NCBI GenBank assembly: GCA_034926635.1
Contig: JAYFQX010000001.1
Coordinates: forward strand, 186,001-250,000
Length of the DNA stretch: 64,000 bases
Source of the DNA: Christensenella sp034926635
GTDB lineage: Bacteria > Bacillota > Clostridia > Christensenellales > Christensenellaceae
Direction: 5' to 3'
Under the pieces are notes generated by a model that did not search any database, was not told the DNA's origin, and saw only the letters and a list, made by a program, of their open reading frames with translations. Position 1 is the first letter of the stretch, and each line of letters starts with the position of its first letter. Position numbers and translations under genes: made by a program. Below, in pieces: positions 35,627 through 45,098 of the stretch.

Positions 35627-35636
35627 TGCCTTCCTC

Positions 35637-36920
35637 CTATTTTATCAGGTTACCATATATTATATCATCTTTTGCGTCGGCGAGCAAAACCTGCCCCATA
35701 TTTTTTATCTGCGCTTGTGCCCTCACCCGCAGATAACGGTCCGTATACCCTTCCGCTAAGCCGTCCTCGGTAATTTGTTCAAATAAAACCGTTTGGCGTG
35801 TTCCTAAAAAACGCTTGATATATTGTTCTTCCGCTTTTTTCCCAACAGCTATCAAATGCGCGGCACGTTGCCTTCTTATTTGCATAGGCACTTGATCTTC
35901 CATTTTTGCCGCTGGGGTTCCTTCTCTTTGAGAATATGGAAATACATGAATTCTGCTGAAGCCGATCTTCGATACAAAATCGCACGACTCCCCGAAATGC
36001 GTTTCTGTCTCCCCCGGAAATCCCGTAATGATATCCGTCATGATAGCAGGATCCTCATAATAATTTCGTATTATTTCAATATAATGCGCATATTCCTCAG
36101 CGGTATATTTTCTGTTCATTTTTTTCAAAATAGAATCACTCCCACTTTGCAGCGAAACATGAAAATGCGGACATACCTTCTTCAAATCCTTCATTGCAGA
36201 AACAAACTCATCGGTGAGCAGATGCGGCTCCAAAGATCCCAGGCGGATTCGCTCAAGGCCATCGATTCCGTTGAGACCGACAAGCAGCTCTGCGAGCTTC
36301 TCGCCGGTATCCTGTCCATAGGAAGAAATATGGATACCGGTAAGTACGACCTCTTTCACACCATTTTGCACAAGTGCCTGCGCTTCATGGATGACTGCAG
36401 CCGCTTTGCGGGAGCGCACCCTTCCCCGTACATAAGGAATGATACAATAACTGCAAAAATTATTGCAGCCTTCTTGAATCTTAAGGTAGCCTCGCGTCAT
36501 CTCACCGCTCGTACGGACGCTTAATTCCTCAAAAGCTTCATCCGCCAAAAAAGATGCCAAACCGGCTGACGCATTTTTACCCTTAAGGCATTCTCTGACC
36601 ACTTTGCCAATATTGGCGCGATCCTTTGTCCCGATGACTGCCCCAACGCCCTCCATTGCAAGCACAGCCTCGCAATCGCGCTGGGCAAGGCAGCCGCACA
36701 CACAAATCATAGCCTGCGGATATAAATGATGAATCCGCCGGATCATGTTCCTTGATTTTTTATCAGCAGTATTGGTAACCGTACAGGTATTGATTAAATA
36801 GACATCCGCCGGTTCATGAAATGCCACCGTTTCAAACCCTTCATTTTGCAATAGCTCAAGCATTGCATTGGTATCGTATTGGTTGACTTTGCATCCAAGC
36901 GTATACGCCGCAACCCTCAT
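35637..36920 (-). CDS. mtaB: tRNA t6A37 methylthiotransferase MtaB
   Basis: MtaB converts t6A37 to ms2t6A37 in tRNAs that read ANN codons. The UPF0004 domain supplies cluster cysteines in TLGCKVNQYDT, INTCTVTN and CVCGCLAQ. The radical SAM motif is CNNFCSYCIIPYVRG near residue 151. A TRAM domain closes the 427-residue protein. Its sequence is of the MtaB/YqeV type and not MiaB or RimO. It overlaps rsmE by four bases. Confidence 0.94.
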   Translation of the reverse strand: MRVAAYTLGCKVNQYDTNAMLELLQNEGFETVAFHEPADVYLINTCTVTNTADKKSRNMIRRIHHLYPQAMICVCGCLAQRDCEAVLAMEGVGAVIGTKDRANIGKVVRECLKGKNASAGLASFLADEAFEELSVRTSGEMTRGYLKIQEGCNNFCSYCIIPYVRGRVRSRKAAAVIHEAQALVQNGVKEVVLTGIHISSYGQDTGEKLAELLVGLNGIDGLERIRLGSLEPHLLTDEFVSAMKDLKKVCPHFHVSLQSGSDSILKKMNRKYTAEEYAHYIEIIRNYYEDPAIMTDIITGFPGETETHFGESCDFVSKIGFSRIHVFPYSQREGTPAAKMEDQVPMQIRRQRAAHLIAVGKKAEEQYIKRFLGTRQTVLFEQITEDGLAEGYTDRYLRVRAQAQIKNMGQVLLADAKDDIIYGNLIK

Positions 36921-37654
36921 TTTTCTTCTCCCATAAAATGATACTGGATCATAGCACAGGCAGCAGGTCCAGCCGTTTCTGAACGCAGGATCAGGTTTCC
37001 AAGGCTGCAGCTTTGCGCGCCGCTTTGCATGAGTAGCACCGCCTCATCGGAGGTGAAGCCGCCTTCCGGACCCACGATAACAGAAATGTTTTCCATATTC
37101 TGTCCTCTTGTTAATATATCCCGTATTGTTATCTTTTCTTCATTTTCATAGGCAAAAAGCGCCAAATCTTTGCCTGCCTCTATCTCCCCAGCGACATCTT
37201 GCAGCCCTATCACGCCTGTCACCTTCGGAATCCTAGAACGTCCGCATTGTTTAGAAGCTTCCAGCGCGATACGCCTCTGCCGCTCTACAAGTCTTTGTGC
37301 CGACTTTTCGTCCGGGCGTTTTACGCAGCGTTCGCTCAAAAACGGAACGATTTCCGATGCCCCAAGTTCTGTACATTTTTGTACTGCATAGTCAAGATGA
37401 TCGTTTTTAATAACCGCCTGATAGATGGTAAGATTTCCCGGCAATTCCGCATCAGAGTACTTCTTCTCCACAATTTTCACACGCACAAAATCCTCGCCGA
37501 TCATCTCAATCTTGCCGTAATAATCGAATCCGCTTCCATCAAATAAAATCAAGCCATCGCCTTCCTGCATCCGCAAAACCCGCGCAATATGTTTTGCTTC
37601 CGCCCCACCGATGGAAACTTCACCTTCTAAATCATGCCAAAAAAACCTTCTCAT
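36917..37654 (-). CDS. rsmE: 16S rRNA (uridine-1498-N3)-methyltransferase
   Basis: RsmE methylates U1498 of 16S rRNA and belongs to the SPOUT class. The knot region shows VIVGPEGGFTSDEAVLL and LRSETAGPAACAMIQY. The N-terminal PUA-like domain begins MRRFFWHD. The length is 245. ATGA overlaps tie it to prmA upstream and mtaB downstream, so three RNA or ribosome modification genes are translationally coupled. Confidence 0.96.
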   Translation of the reverse strand: MRRFFWHDLEGEVSIGGAEAKHIARVLRMQEGDGLILFDGSGFDYYGKIEMIGEDFVRVKIVEKKYSDAELPGNLTIYQAVIKNDHLDYAVQKCTELGASEIVPFLSERCVKRPDEKSAQRLVERQRRIALEASKQCGRSRIPKVTGVIGLQDVAGEIEAGKDLALFAYENEEKITIRDILTRGQNMENISVIVGPEGGFTSDEAVLLMQSGAQSCSLGNLILRSETAGPAACAMIQYHFMGEEK

Positions 37655-38598
37655 CCTTTATACTTGCATGCTACAGCACGCCATTCCCCATCGCTCAAAA
37701 TTTTAATGATCCGAAACCCTTTTTGTTCCAGAGACTGCGTTACATCATCGATTCTCGAATCAATAATCCCCGAACACAGATACATACCGTTGTGTTTTAA
37801 ATACTGCCCAGCAGTTTCGTTCAGCATGATCACAACATCTGCGATAATATTTGCAACGATAATATCTGCCTGATACCCATCGGGTATTTGCGCAAGCAAA
37901 TTAGACACCATAACCTTGACCTGGTCTTTGCAGCCGTTCCTTTCAACGTTTTCCGCGGTCACCTTAACAGCAACCGGATCAAGGTCTAGCGCATAAACTT
38001 CTCTTGCGCCGAATTTAGCCGCGGCAATCGTCAGGATGCCGCTTCCGCAGCCAGCGTCTATGACATCCATACCTTCGTCCATATATTCTTCGAGCAGCCG
38101 TACGCACATTCTTGTTGTCTCATGATTCCCTGTACCAAACGCCATTCCAGGATCTATTTCGATGATAGTTTCATTCGGTTGCGCATCATACTTTTCCCAC
38201 GTTGGCTTCACAACGACAAAATCAGATATTTTAACCGGTTTAAAATATGCTTTCCACGCATTTGCCCAGTCTTCCTCGTGAACGATCTGCGTCTTTAGCT
38301 CCAGCGAACCCAGCGGCACGCCTAAATTCATTACGCGTAAATTCCCGATCCGATGACGAATGTCATCCAAGACTTTTTCCTCTGTTCCGTCGCACGGAAA
38401 GTATGCCACCACACAAAACGGGACTTTTTTCAAAACTTCATCGCTTAAATAATCCCACGGAAGACCGCCTTTTGCGCACGCTTCATTATCTCCTTCGATT
38501 GAAACGCCCTTTGCGCCAGCTTCCATCAACATTTCCGAAACAATTTCTTCTGCTTCCTTTTGCGTATATACGCTTGTTTTCATCCAATTTGCTTCCAT
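37651..38598 (-). CDS. prmA: Ribosomal protein L11 methyltransferase
   Basis: PrmA trimethylates ribosomal protein L11. The SAM-binding region has GMAFGTGNHETTRMC, DAGCGSGILTIAAAK and VANIIADVV. The start is uncertain: I use MEANWMKTSVYTQ, giving about 315 residues, but its GGAG is 14 bases away; a GTG codon at VKAIN or an ATG at MKTSVYTQ are alternatives. It is the first gene of the prmA-rsmE-mtaB-hinT unit. Confidence 0.93.
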   Translation of the reverse strand: MEANWMKTSVYTQKEAEEIVSEMLMEAGAKGVSIEGDNEACAKGGLPWDYLSDEVLKKVPFCVVAYFPCDGTEEKVLDDIRHRIGNLRVMNLGVPLGSLELKTQIVHEEDWANAWKAYFKPVKISDFVVVKPTWEKYDAQPNETIIEIDPGMAFGTGNHETTRMCVRLLEEYMDEGMDVIDAGCGSGILTIAAAKFGAREVYALDLDPVAVKVTAENVERNGCKDQVKVMVSNLLAQIPDGYQADIIVANIIADVVIMLNETAGQYLKHNGMYLCSGIIDSRIDDVTQSLEQKGFRIIKILSDGEWRAVACKYKG

Positions 38599-38693
38599 AT
38601 TAATTGCTTTCACTCCAAAACTCACTATTGCCTGACCCAAATCGCTCAGCAGACATATTATACACGTTCTTCAGTTAGTTTTGCAACATTACA

Positions 38694-38730
38694 AAGATAG
38701 CGGCAGAATGAATTTTTCTGCCGCTATCTT
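38694..38730 (-). terminator. Terminator after dnaJ
   Basis: A 14-15-bp perfect stem (AAGATAGCGGCAGA and its complement) closes a seven-base loop directly after the dnaJ stop. The following T-run on the minus strand is short, but the stem is very stable. It separates the chaperone operon from prmA. Confidence 0.8.
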
Positions 38731-38732
38731 AA

Positions 38733-39851
38733 TTAAAACGCATCTTTTGGTTTGTTGAACTGCGTCTCGGTACCTTTTCCCTTTAACTTTTCTTCAAAAT
38801 CACGCAATACCTTTTTTTGCCGCTCATTTAATTTTTTAGGAATTTGTACGTTCGCACGAACATATAAATCACCCTTCCGGCTGCTGTTCAAGTATTGGAT
38901 TCCTTTGCCCTTCAATCGGAATACCGTTCCCGGCTGTGTTCCCGGCTCCACTTGATATCGGACCTTCCCGTCTAAAACCGGAACTTCTATTTCGTCGCCC
39001 AGCGCCGCCTGCATCATGCTGATATTCATGTCAAGATACAGATCATATCCCAAACGCTCAAATAATTTATGCGGTTTCACCGATATCACAATCAGCAGGT
39101 CTCCCGCCGGTCCGCCGTTTTTACCGGCGTTGCCTTCCCCACGCATGGTAAGAACCTGACCATTATCAATTCCTGCAGGAATATTGACTGCAATGGTACG
39201 CTGTTTCTGTTTGATTCCGCGACCACGGCAATCCTCACAAGGCGAATCTGCGATGGTACCTTCGCCGTTACAGGTGGAACACGTTTGCACATTAACAAAA
39301 TTACCAAACATAGTTTGCTGCTGTACCCGCTGCTGCCCGGTTCCATGACAGGTTGGACACGTACGGCGTTCCGTTCCCGGTTTGGCGCCGCTGCCGCCGC
39401 ATGTATCGCATTTTTCAAGCCGGTTCACCGTGACTTCTTGTTTTACACCATCTGCGGCCTGTTCAAAGCTGATCCTCATATTAACACGAATATCTCCTCC
39501 GCGTTGCGGACCGGCTTTTTGCTGCCGCATGCCACCGCCACCGAATAAATTTTCAAAAATATCCCCAAAGCCGCCAAAGCCTTCAAACCCGCCGCCAAAA
39601 CCGCCTTGCCCAGCACCGCCAAAACCACCGTTAAAGTCGGCATTTCCATACATGTCGTATTGCTGGCGCTTTTGATCATCACTTAAAACCTGATAGGCCT
39701 CGTTCACTTCCTTGAATTTCTGCGCCGCGCCCTCATCGCCTTTATTGAGATCTGGATGGTACTTCTTTGCTAATTTTCTGTATGCACTTTTTATCTCATC
39801 CGCGCCAGCGTCTTTATTCACGCCTAGCGTCTCATAATAATCCTTCGCCAA
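38733..39851 (-). CDS. dnaJ: Chaperone protein DnaJ
   Basis: DnaJ delivers unfolded proteins to DnaK and stimulates its ATPase. The J domain has KYHPDLNKG, then a Gly/Phe-rich linker, then four CxxCxGxG zinc repeats (CDTCGGSG, CPTCHGTG, CSTCNGEG, CEDCRGRG), then the C-terminal substrate domains. The start is a TTG (LAKDYYETLGV) preceded by GAGAGG; the frame stays open 23 codons upstream, but that part does not fit the family. This gives 372 residues. Confidence 0.96.
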   Translation of the reverse strand: MAKDYYETLGVNKDAGADEIKSAYRKLAKKYHPDLNKGDEGAAQKFKEVNEAYQVLSDDQKRQQYDMYGNADFNGGFGGAGQGGFGGGFEGFGGFGDIFENLFGGGGMRQQKAGPQRGGDIRVNMRISFEQAADGVKQEVTVNRLEKCDTCGGSGAKPGTERRTCPTCHGTGQQRVQQQTMFGNFVNVQTCSTCNGEGTIADSPCEDCRGRGIKQKQRTIAVNIPAGIDNGQVLTMRGEGNAGKNGGPAGDLLIVISVKPHKLFERLGYDLYLDMNISMMQAALGDEIEVPVLDGKVRYQVEPGTQPGTVFRLKGKGIQYLNSSRKGDLYVRANVQIPKKLNERQKKVLRDFEEKLKGKGTETQFNKPKDAF

Positions 39852-39902
39852 ATGACCGATACCTCTCCCGTTTTTTCTATCCGCATCTCTTTTCAGCAAA
39901 AT

Positions 39903-39939
39903 CCCTGAAAGCCAGAACACTTCGCTTCGGCTTCCAGGG
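39903..39939 (-). terminator. Hairpin between dnaK and dnaJ
   Basis: CCCTGGAAGCC pairs with GGCTTTCAGGG (one G-U pair) on the minus strand, followed by ATTTTGC. It lies in the dnaK-dnaJ spacer and may lower dnaJ expression by partial termination or protect the dnaK message end. Confidence 0.55.
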
Positions 39940-39969
39940 CTTTTTGCTTTTATTCGTTATTCCAAAAAT

Positions 39970-41853
39970 TTACTTCTTGTCTTCATCCTTTTTATCATCG
40001 TCTACAACTTCATAGTCTGCGTCTACCACGTTGTCATCTTTTTTACCGCCGTTCGGGTCATAATTCGGATCAAACCCTGCGCCGCCCTGTGCACCGCCTG
40101 CCGCAGCATTCGGGTCTGCGCCGGCTTGCTGATAAATCTTCCCAAAGGTCTCAAAAGATACTTTCTGCAGTTTTTCCGTTGCAGATTTGATCTTATCAGG
40201 ATCATTTGTTTTCAGCGCTTCTTTTGTCGCCGCAAGCTCGTCCTCGATGGTCTTTTTGTCCGCTGCCGCAACCTTATCGCCGAGGTCCTTCAGCGTTTTT
40301 TCCGTCTGATAAATCAACGAGTCCGCGTTATTGCGTGCTTCTACTTCTTCCTTGCGTTTTTCATCCTCTGCCGCAAATTTTTCAGCATCTTTAACTGCTT
40401 TATCAATTTCGTCATCCGAAAGATTGGTAGAAGCCGTAATCGTAATCTTCTGCTCCTGACCTGTTCCCATATCTTTGGCGGATACGTTTACAATACCGTT
40501 TGCATCGATATCAAAACCGACTTCAATCTGCGGCACACCGCGCGGTGCCGGCGCAATTCCCGTCAATGTAAATTTCCCCAGCGTTTTATTTGCCGATGCC
40601 ATTTCGCGCTCGCCCTGCAGCACATGAATTTCCACACTTGTTTGCCCATCGGCAGCAGTAGAAAACACCTGGCTCTTCTTTGCAGGGATCGTCGTATTCC
40701 TGTCGATCAGTTTTGTAAAAATTCCACCCATTGTCTCAATGCCCAGCGAAAGCGGGGTTACATCAAGCAACAGAACGTCTTTTACTTCGCCGCCCAAAAC
40801 GCCCGCCTGGATCGCAGCGCCCATTGCAACGCATTCGTCAGGATTGATTCCTTTAAAAGGCTCTTTGCCCGTGATTCTCTTAACCATATCCTGTACTGCC
40901 GGGATACGCGAAGAACCGCCGACCAAAAGGATCTTATCAATCTCGCTGCTGGAAACACCTGCGTCTTTAATTGCCCGGGAAGTCGGTCCTTCCGTCTCTG
41001 CAACCAAGTCAGCTGTCAGTTCATCAAATTTTGCACGCGTCAGGTTCAAATCAAGATGTTTTGGACCTGTCGCATCTGCTGTAATAAACGGCAGGTTAAT
41101 ATTTGTCTGCATCACGCCGGAAAGCTCAATTTTTGCTTTTTCCGCCGCTTCTTTTAATCTCTGGATCGCGATCTTATCGTTAGAAAGATCAATGCCGTCT
41201 GTTTTCTTGAATTCTGCAATCATCCATTTTACAATCTTCTCATCAAAGTCGTCACCACCCAAACGGTTATTCCCGCTTGTTGCAAGCACTTCAATTACGC
41301 CGTCGCCGATCTCCAGAAGCGATACATCAAAGGTACCACCGCCAAGGTCGTATACCAAAACTTTTTGATTATGGTCTTTCTCCAAACCATATGCAAGCGC
41401 CGCTGCTGTCGGCTCGTTTACAATACGAAGTACTTCCAACCCCGCAATCCTGCCTGCGTCTTTTGTCGCCTGACGTTGCGAGTCTGAAAAATATGCCGGA
41501 ACAGTGATAACCGCCTGTGTTACAGTTTCACCCAAATATGCTTCTGCATCAGATTTCAGCTTCTGGAGGACCATTGCTGAAATTTCCTGTGGAGAATAGG
41601 TCTTTCCATCAATATTGACTTTCCTATCTGTACCCATGTCACGTTTGATCGACATGATAGTATGATCTGGATTCGTCACAGCCTGACGTTTTGCTACTTG
41701 TCCGACTAAACGCTCTCCGCTATTTGAAAACGCAACGACAGATGGCGTTGTGCGCGCGCCTTCCGCATTTGGAATAACAACCGCTTCGCCGCCTTCCATG
41801 ACTGCGACGCATGAATTTGTCGTACCTAAATCAATTCCTATTACCTTGCCCAT
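39970..41853 (-). CDS. dnaK: Chaperone protein DnaK (Hsp70)
   Basis: This is the Hsp70 chaperone. The ATPase domain begins GKVIGIDLGTTNSCVAVMEGG and contains VYDLGGGTFDVSLLE and ILLVGGSSRIPAVQDMV. The substrate domain includes TPLSLGIETMGG. The C-terminal tail is Gly/Asn-rich and ends in acidic residues. At 627 residues it is complete. TAGGAGG precedes the ATG. It is the third gene of the HrcA regulon operon. Confidence 0.99.
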   Translation of the reverse strand: MGKVIGIDLGTTNSCVAVMEGGEAVVIPNAEGARTTPSVVAFSNSGERLVGQVAKRQAVTNPDHTIMSIKRDMGTDRKVNIDGKTYSPQEISAMVLQKLKSDAEAYLGETVTQAVITVPAYFSDSQRQATKDAGRIAGLEVLRIVNEPTAAALAYGLEKDHNQKVLVYDLGGGTFDVSLLEIGDGVIEVLATSGNNRLGGDDFDEKIVKWMIAEFKKTDGIDLSNDKIAIQRLKEAAEKAKIELSGVMQTNINLPFITADATGPKHLDLNLTRAKFDELTADLVAETEGPTSRAIKDAGVSSSEIDKILLVGGSSRIPAVQDMVKRITGKEPFKGINPDECVAMGAAIQAGVLGGEVKDVLLLDVTPLSLGIETMGGIFTKLIDRNTTIPAKKSQVFSTAADGQTSVEIHVLQGEREMASANKTLGKFTLTGIAPAPRGVPQIEVGFDIDANGIVNVSAKDMGTGQEQKITITASTNLSDDEIDKAVKDAEKFAAEDEKRKEEVEARNNADSLIYQTEKTLKDLGDKVAAADKKTIEDELAATKEALKTNDPDKIKSATEKLQKVSFETFGKIYQQAGADPNAAAGGAQGGAGFDPNYDPNGGKKDDNVVDADYEVVDDDKKDEDKK

Positions 41854-41922
41854 TTATTTTTGCCTCCTATAAATTTGTTTTCATCATTATCATATCCAAT
41901 GAAACCAGGTCATGCCCGATTA

Positions 41923-42507
41923 TCATTTTGCAACCTTGACCATTGCGTGCCGTAATACCTTTCCGTTTAAGGTATAACCCTTTTGCAGTACCTCTACTAT
42001 TTGATTTGTCTGAAATCCTTCTTCCTCCGTTTGCATTACAGCATTATGAAATTCTGGATCAAACTGCCCGTCTGCGGTTATTTCAGCTAGTCCCATACCC
42101 GTAAGCGCATCTTTCAACTGGCGCATAATCATGCTTGTTCCGTCAAAGAACGCTTGATCTGCGCATTCTACCGCTAACGCCCTCTCAAAGTTATCGAGTA
42201 TTGGCAACATCGCCGTCACCGCATCTGCAACACCGTTTTGAAACGACGTTGCCGCAAGTGACGCATTCCTCTTCTTATAATTCTCAAAATCCGCACGCTC
42301 ACGCTGCAGCGCATTTAAATAATCATCGCGCTCCGCTTCCAAAGCTTTTTGTACGTCTTCTGCGAGCTTTACTTCATCTTTTATCTCATTTTCCTGAGCC
42401 AGCTGTGCATCCTCTGCATCTATGGCTTCCGCTGTTTCTTCGCGTATTTCTTCTAACTCTTCTCTGTCCATCTTCGCTGCCTTTGGGTTGTTTTTTTTCT
42501 CTGCCAA
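41923..42507 (-). CDS. grpE: Nucleotide exchange factor GrpE
   Basis: GrpE releases ADP from DnaK. The acidic coiled N-terminus is followed by ERADFENYKKRNA and the head domain, with FDPEFHNAVMQTEEEGFQTNQIVEVLQKGY written here as separate landmarks FDPEFHNAVM and QIVEVLQKGY. The length of 194 is normal. The TTG start at 42507 has only a close AAAGGA, so the exact start is less sure. It lies between hrcA and dnaK as usual. Confidence 0.95.
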   Translation of the reverse strand: MAEKKNNPKAAKMDREELEEIREETAEAIDAEDAQLAQENEIKDEVKLAEDVQKALEAERDDYLNALQRERADFENYKKRNASLAATSFQNGVADAVTAMLPILDNFERALAVECADQAFFDGTSMIMRQLKDALTGMGLAEITADGQFDPEFHNAVMQTEEEGFQTNQIVEVLQKGYTLNGKVLRHAMVKVAK

Positions 42508-42521
42508 TTTCCTTTACCGCC

Positions 42522-43559
42522 TTATTTATTTTGGTCTGTTTCTAGTAAACAGGATAATATATCACTTAAACTCATTCCAACATAATTTAACACGGAAAGT
42601 ACGCGAGCATAATCCATACGCGTAGGACCTATGACCCCAAATGATCCTATTTTCTTTCCGCCTACTTTATAGGTCGCAGTGACAATACTCATATCTTTAA
42701 AATCTTCGTATTGATTCTCGCGTCCGATATGAATCGAAAATTCCAAATCAGTTGCGTTTGACAATACTTGATAAAGCATATCCTTTGTTTCAAGTATCTG
42801 CAAAAAATGCTGTGCTTTGCCGATATCTTTATATTCCGGATAATTAAAAATGTTTTGTGCACCGCCGTAAACAAGTTCTTTTTTTTCACGGTTGATGTTG
42901 ATTGCATCCAGGACCTCGTCCATCACAGCCTTATGTTCCAGGATAGATTCTGCTCCTGTCGTGCGGATCACTTCTTCTGCTTTTTTCAGTGAAACATTCT
43001 GCACCATATCGGTCAGCATGTTGGAAAGCATTTCCATCTGACGCGCGTCAACCGCCACCGGGATCGTGATCATCTGATCTTGCACCAAGCCATTATCCGT
43101 GACCAAAATAAGCATCGCCTTTGTCGGCGTTATTTTCACAAGCTGAATCCGCTTAAGCTTCACATCATCAAGCTGCGGTGCGATCACCATAGAAATATGC
43201 TTTGTCACATCAGATAGCGCCTTTGCTGCGGACTCCAATACTTCATCTACCTCGTTGATCCGCATATTAAAATAATTGCGGATAAACATCGCTTCATCCT
43301 TAGTAATACGGTCTATATGCATCAATCTGTCGACATACAGCCTATATGCCATATCACTTGGCGTCCTGCCTGCAGAAGTATGCGGTTGGTCCAGGTATCC
43401 CAGCTCCTCCAAATCCGCCATTTCATTCCGGATTGTAGCGGAACTGAACTCAAATCCCGGTTTCTTGGAAAGAGTACGCGAGCCAACCGGAACACCCGTA
43501 TCAATATAATCATCGATAATCGCTTTTAATATCTGTAGTTTCCTGTCTGATAATTCCAT
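42522..43559 (-). CDS. hrcA: Heat-inducible transcription repressor HrcA
   Basis: HrcA represses chaperone genes by binding CIRCE elements. The N-terminal winged helix reads LSDRKLQILKAIIDDYIDTG and SSATIRNEMADLEELGYL. A GAF-like dimerisation region follows, with GPTRMDYARVLSVLNYVG at the C-terminal end. The ATG follows AAAGGAGG at seven bases; a GTG two codons upstream is less likely. A perfect CIRCE site lies about 70 bases upstream, consistent with autoregulation. Confidence 0.97.
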   Translation of the reverse strand: MELSDRKLQILKAIIDDYIDTGVPVGSRTLSKKPGFEFSSATIRNEMADLEELGYLDQPHTSAGRTPSDMAYRLYVDRLMHIDRITKDEAMFIRNYFNMRINEVDEVLESAAKALSDVTKHISMVIAPQLDDVKLKRIQLVKITPTKAMLILVTDNGLVQDQMITIPVAVDARQMEMLSNMLTDMVQNVSLKKAEEVIRTTGAESILEHKAVMDEVLDAININREKKELVYGGAQNIFNYPEYKDIGKAQHFLQILETKDMLYQVLSNATDLEFSIHIGRENQYEDFKDMSIVTATYKVGGKKIGSFGVIGPTRMDYARVLSVLNYVGMSLSDILSCLLETDQNK

Positions 43560-43626
43560 GCCCACGCCTCCTTTCGTATTTTCTTATCTTTATATATACA
43601 CAAAAAACCGGTCTGAAACCGTTTTG

Positions 43627-43653
43627 TTAGCACTCTTCAAAAGCGAGTGCTAA
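43627..43653. promoter_or_regulatory. CIRCE operator
   Basis: TTAGCACTC, a nine-base spacer and GAGTGCTAA match the CIRCE consensus without a mismatch. It lies just downstream of the -10 element of the hrcA promoter. HrcA, made by the first gene, is the expected binding protein. Confidence 0.98.
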
Positions 43654-43665
43654 TTCCTTGATATA

Positions 43666-43694
43666 AAGATACCACCGTGCATCTATATTGTCAA
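43666..43694 (-). promoter_or_regulatory. Promoter of the hrcA operon
   Basis: TTGACA (43689-43694) and TATCTT (43666-43671) are separated by 17 bases on the minus strand, 13 bases upstream of CIRCE. The transcription start would fall at or in the operator. Confidence 0.85.
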
Positions 43695-43765
43695 GTTCCA
43701 TTCCATAAAATAATACGGCTGATCAATGAATTTATTATGAACCAAATTTATATATTTTCCGGTAT

Positions 43766-43797
43766 TAAAAAAAGGAACGGATTTTATACCGCTCCTT
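43766..43797 (-). terminator. Terminator after purD
   Basis: AAGGAGCGG pairs with CCGTTCCTT (one G-U pair) across an eight-base loop, followed by TTTTT and AATACC on the minus strand. It ends the purine operon ahead of the hrcA promoter. Confidence 0.85.
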
Positions 43798-43830
43798 CTT
43801 CTTTTGAAAAATAAACTGAAATAATAAAAT

Positions 43831-45087
43831 CTATTTAATTCCGATATCCTTGCGGTAATGCGCATCTGCAAAACAAATTTTTTCGACATTTGCATATGCC
43901 TTTTTCCGTGCGTCCGCAATATCGGTTCCTGTTGCGGTAACGCCGAGCACTCGCCCGCCGTTTGTAACAAGTTTTCCATCTTTTTCCGCGGTTCCGGCAT
44001 GGAATACAACCACATCTTCTTCTACTGCATCCAACCCTGAGATCTCTTTTCCCTTTTCATAATGGAGCGGATACCCGCCGGATGCCATCACCACGCATAC
44101 CGCGCTGCCGTTCTTCCAGGAAAGCTTCACTTTATCCAGTGTTCCATCTATTACAGCGTCTAGCACGTCCATAAGATCTGTTTGCAGCAGCATAAATACC
44201 GACTGCGTTTCCGGATCGCCGAGCCGCGCGTTATATTCCAGCACCTTAACGCCGTTTTCCGTGAGCATCAAGCCAAAAAAGATAACGCCCTTAAACTCGC
44301 GTCCCTCCGCATTCAGCGCTTCTACCGTCTTTTCAAAAATCTCTTTCTGCGCGTATTCCTGCAATGCAGGCGTATACTTAGGCGACGGTGAAAACGTACC
44401 CATGCCGCCCGTATTGAGTCCTTCATCATTATCATACGCACGCTTATGATCCTGCGCCGATTGCATTGGCAAAATTGTCTTTCCATCGCAAAACGCAAGG
44501 ACAGACACTTCCGGTCCGGTCAAAAATTCTTCGATCACGACTCTCGTCCCTGCCGACCCAAACTTTTGATCCAGCATAATATCGGAAACAGCTTGTTTTG
44601 CCTGCTCAAAATCTTCGCAAATCAACACACCCTTACCGAGCGCCAGCCCATCTGCTTTAACGACAATCGGGTAATCCGCCGTTTGCAAATAGCGGATAGC
44701 TTCCTGTGCATCCTCAAACACTTCAAAACCTGCGGTCGGGATTCCATATTTTTTCATAAGCTCTTTGGAATAGGATTTCGACCATTCAATTTCCGCTGCT
44801 GCTTTTGTCGGTCCAAACGCACGAATCCCCGCTGCCTGCAGCGCATCCACCATGCCGAGCGCAAGCGGGTCGTCCGGCGCGACAAACACCATATCCACAC
44901 GATTCTCTTTTGCCCATGCCACTACGCCTTCTACATCATCGGCTTTCATTGGAACACACTTCGCAAGCTGAGCAATACCACCGTTTCCCGGCGCACAATA
45001 TAAATCGAGAGCGCGTTTGCTCTGTTTTAATTTCCAAAGGATCGCATGCTCACGGCCCCCGCCGCCTACCACCAGTATCTTTTCCAT
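43831..45087 (-). CDS. purD: Phosphoribosylamine--glycine ligase
   Basis: PurD joins glycine to phosphoribosylamine, the second step of purine synthesis. The N-terminal loop is VVGGGGREHAI, and the ATP-grasp core shows PIVVKADGLALGKGV and YNARLGDPETQ. At 418 residues it is complete. It is the last gene of the operon, 11 bases after purH. Confidence 0.97.
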   Translation of the reverse strand: MEKILVVGGGGREHAILWKLKQSKRALDLYCAPGNGGIAQLAKCVPMKADDVEGVVAWAKENRVDMVFVAPDDPLALGMVDALQAAGIRAFGPTKAAAEIEWSKSYSKELMKKYGIPTAGFEVFEDAQEAIRYLQTADYPIVVKADGLALGKGVLICEDFEQAKQAVSDIMLDQKFGSAGTRVVIEEFLTGPEVSVLAFCDGKTILPMQSAQDHKRAYDNDEGLNTGGMGTFSPSPKYTPALQEYAQKEIFEKTVEALNAEGREFKGVIFFGLMLTENGVKVLEYNARLGDPETQSVFMLLQTDLMDVLDAVIDGTLDKVKLSWKNGSAVCVVMASGGYPLHYEKGKEISGLDAVEEDVVVFHAGTAEKDGKLVTNGGRVLGVTATGTDIADARKKAYANVEKICFADAHYRKDIGIK

Positions 45088-45098
45088 CCTTTATCTCC

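Noticed and set aside
40126..41157. A 343-codon plus-strand frame opposite dnaK
   Set aside because: It has the same shadow character, with Cys/Arg/Phe-rich translation and no domain, opposite a clear dnaK.
43683..44015. A 110-codon minus-strand frame overlapping the end of purD
   Set aside because: It overlaps purD in another frame and spans the purD terminator.
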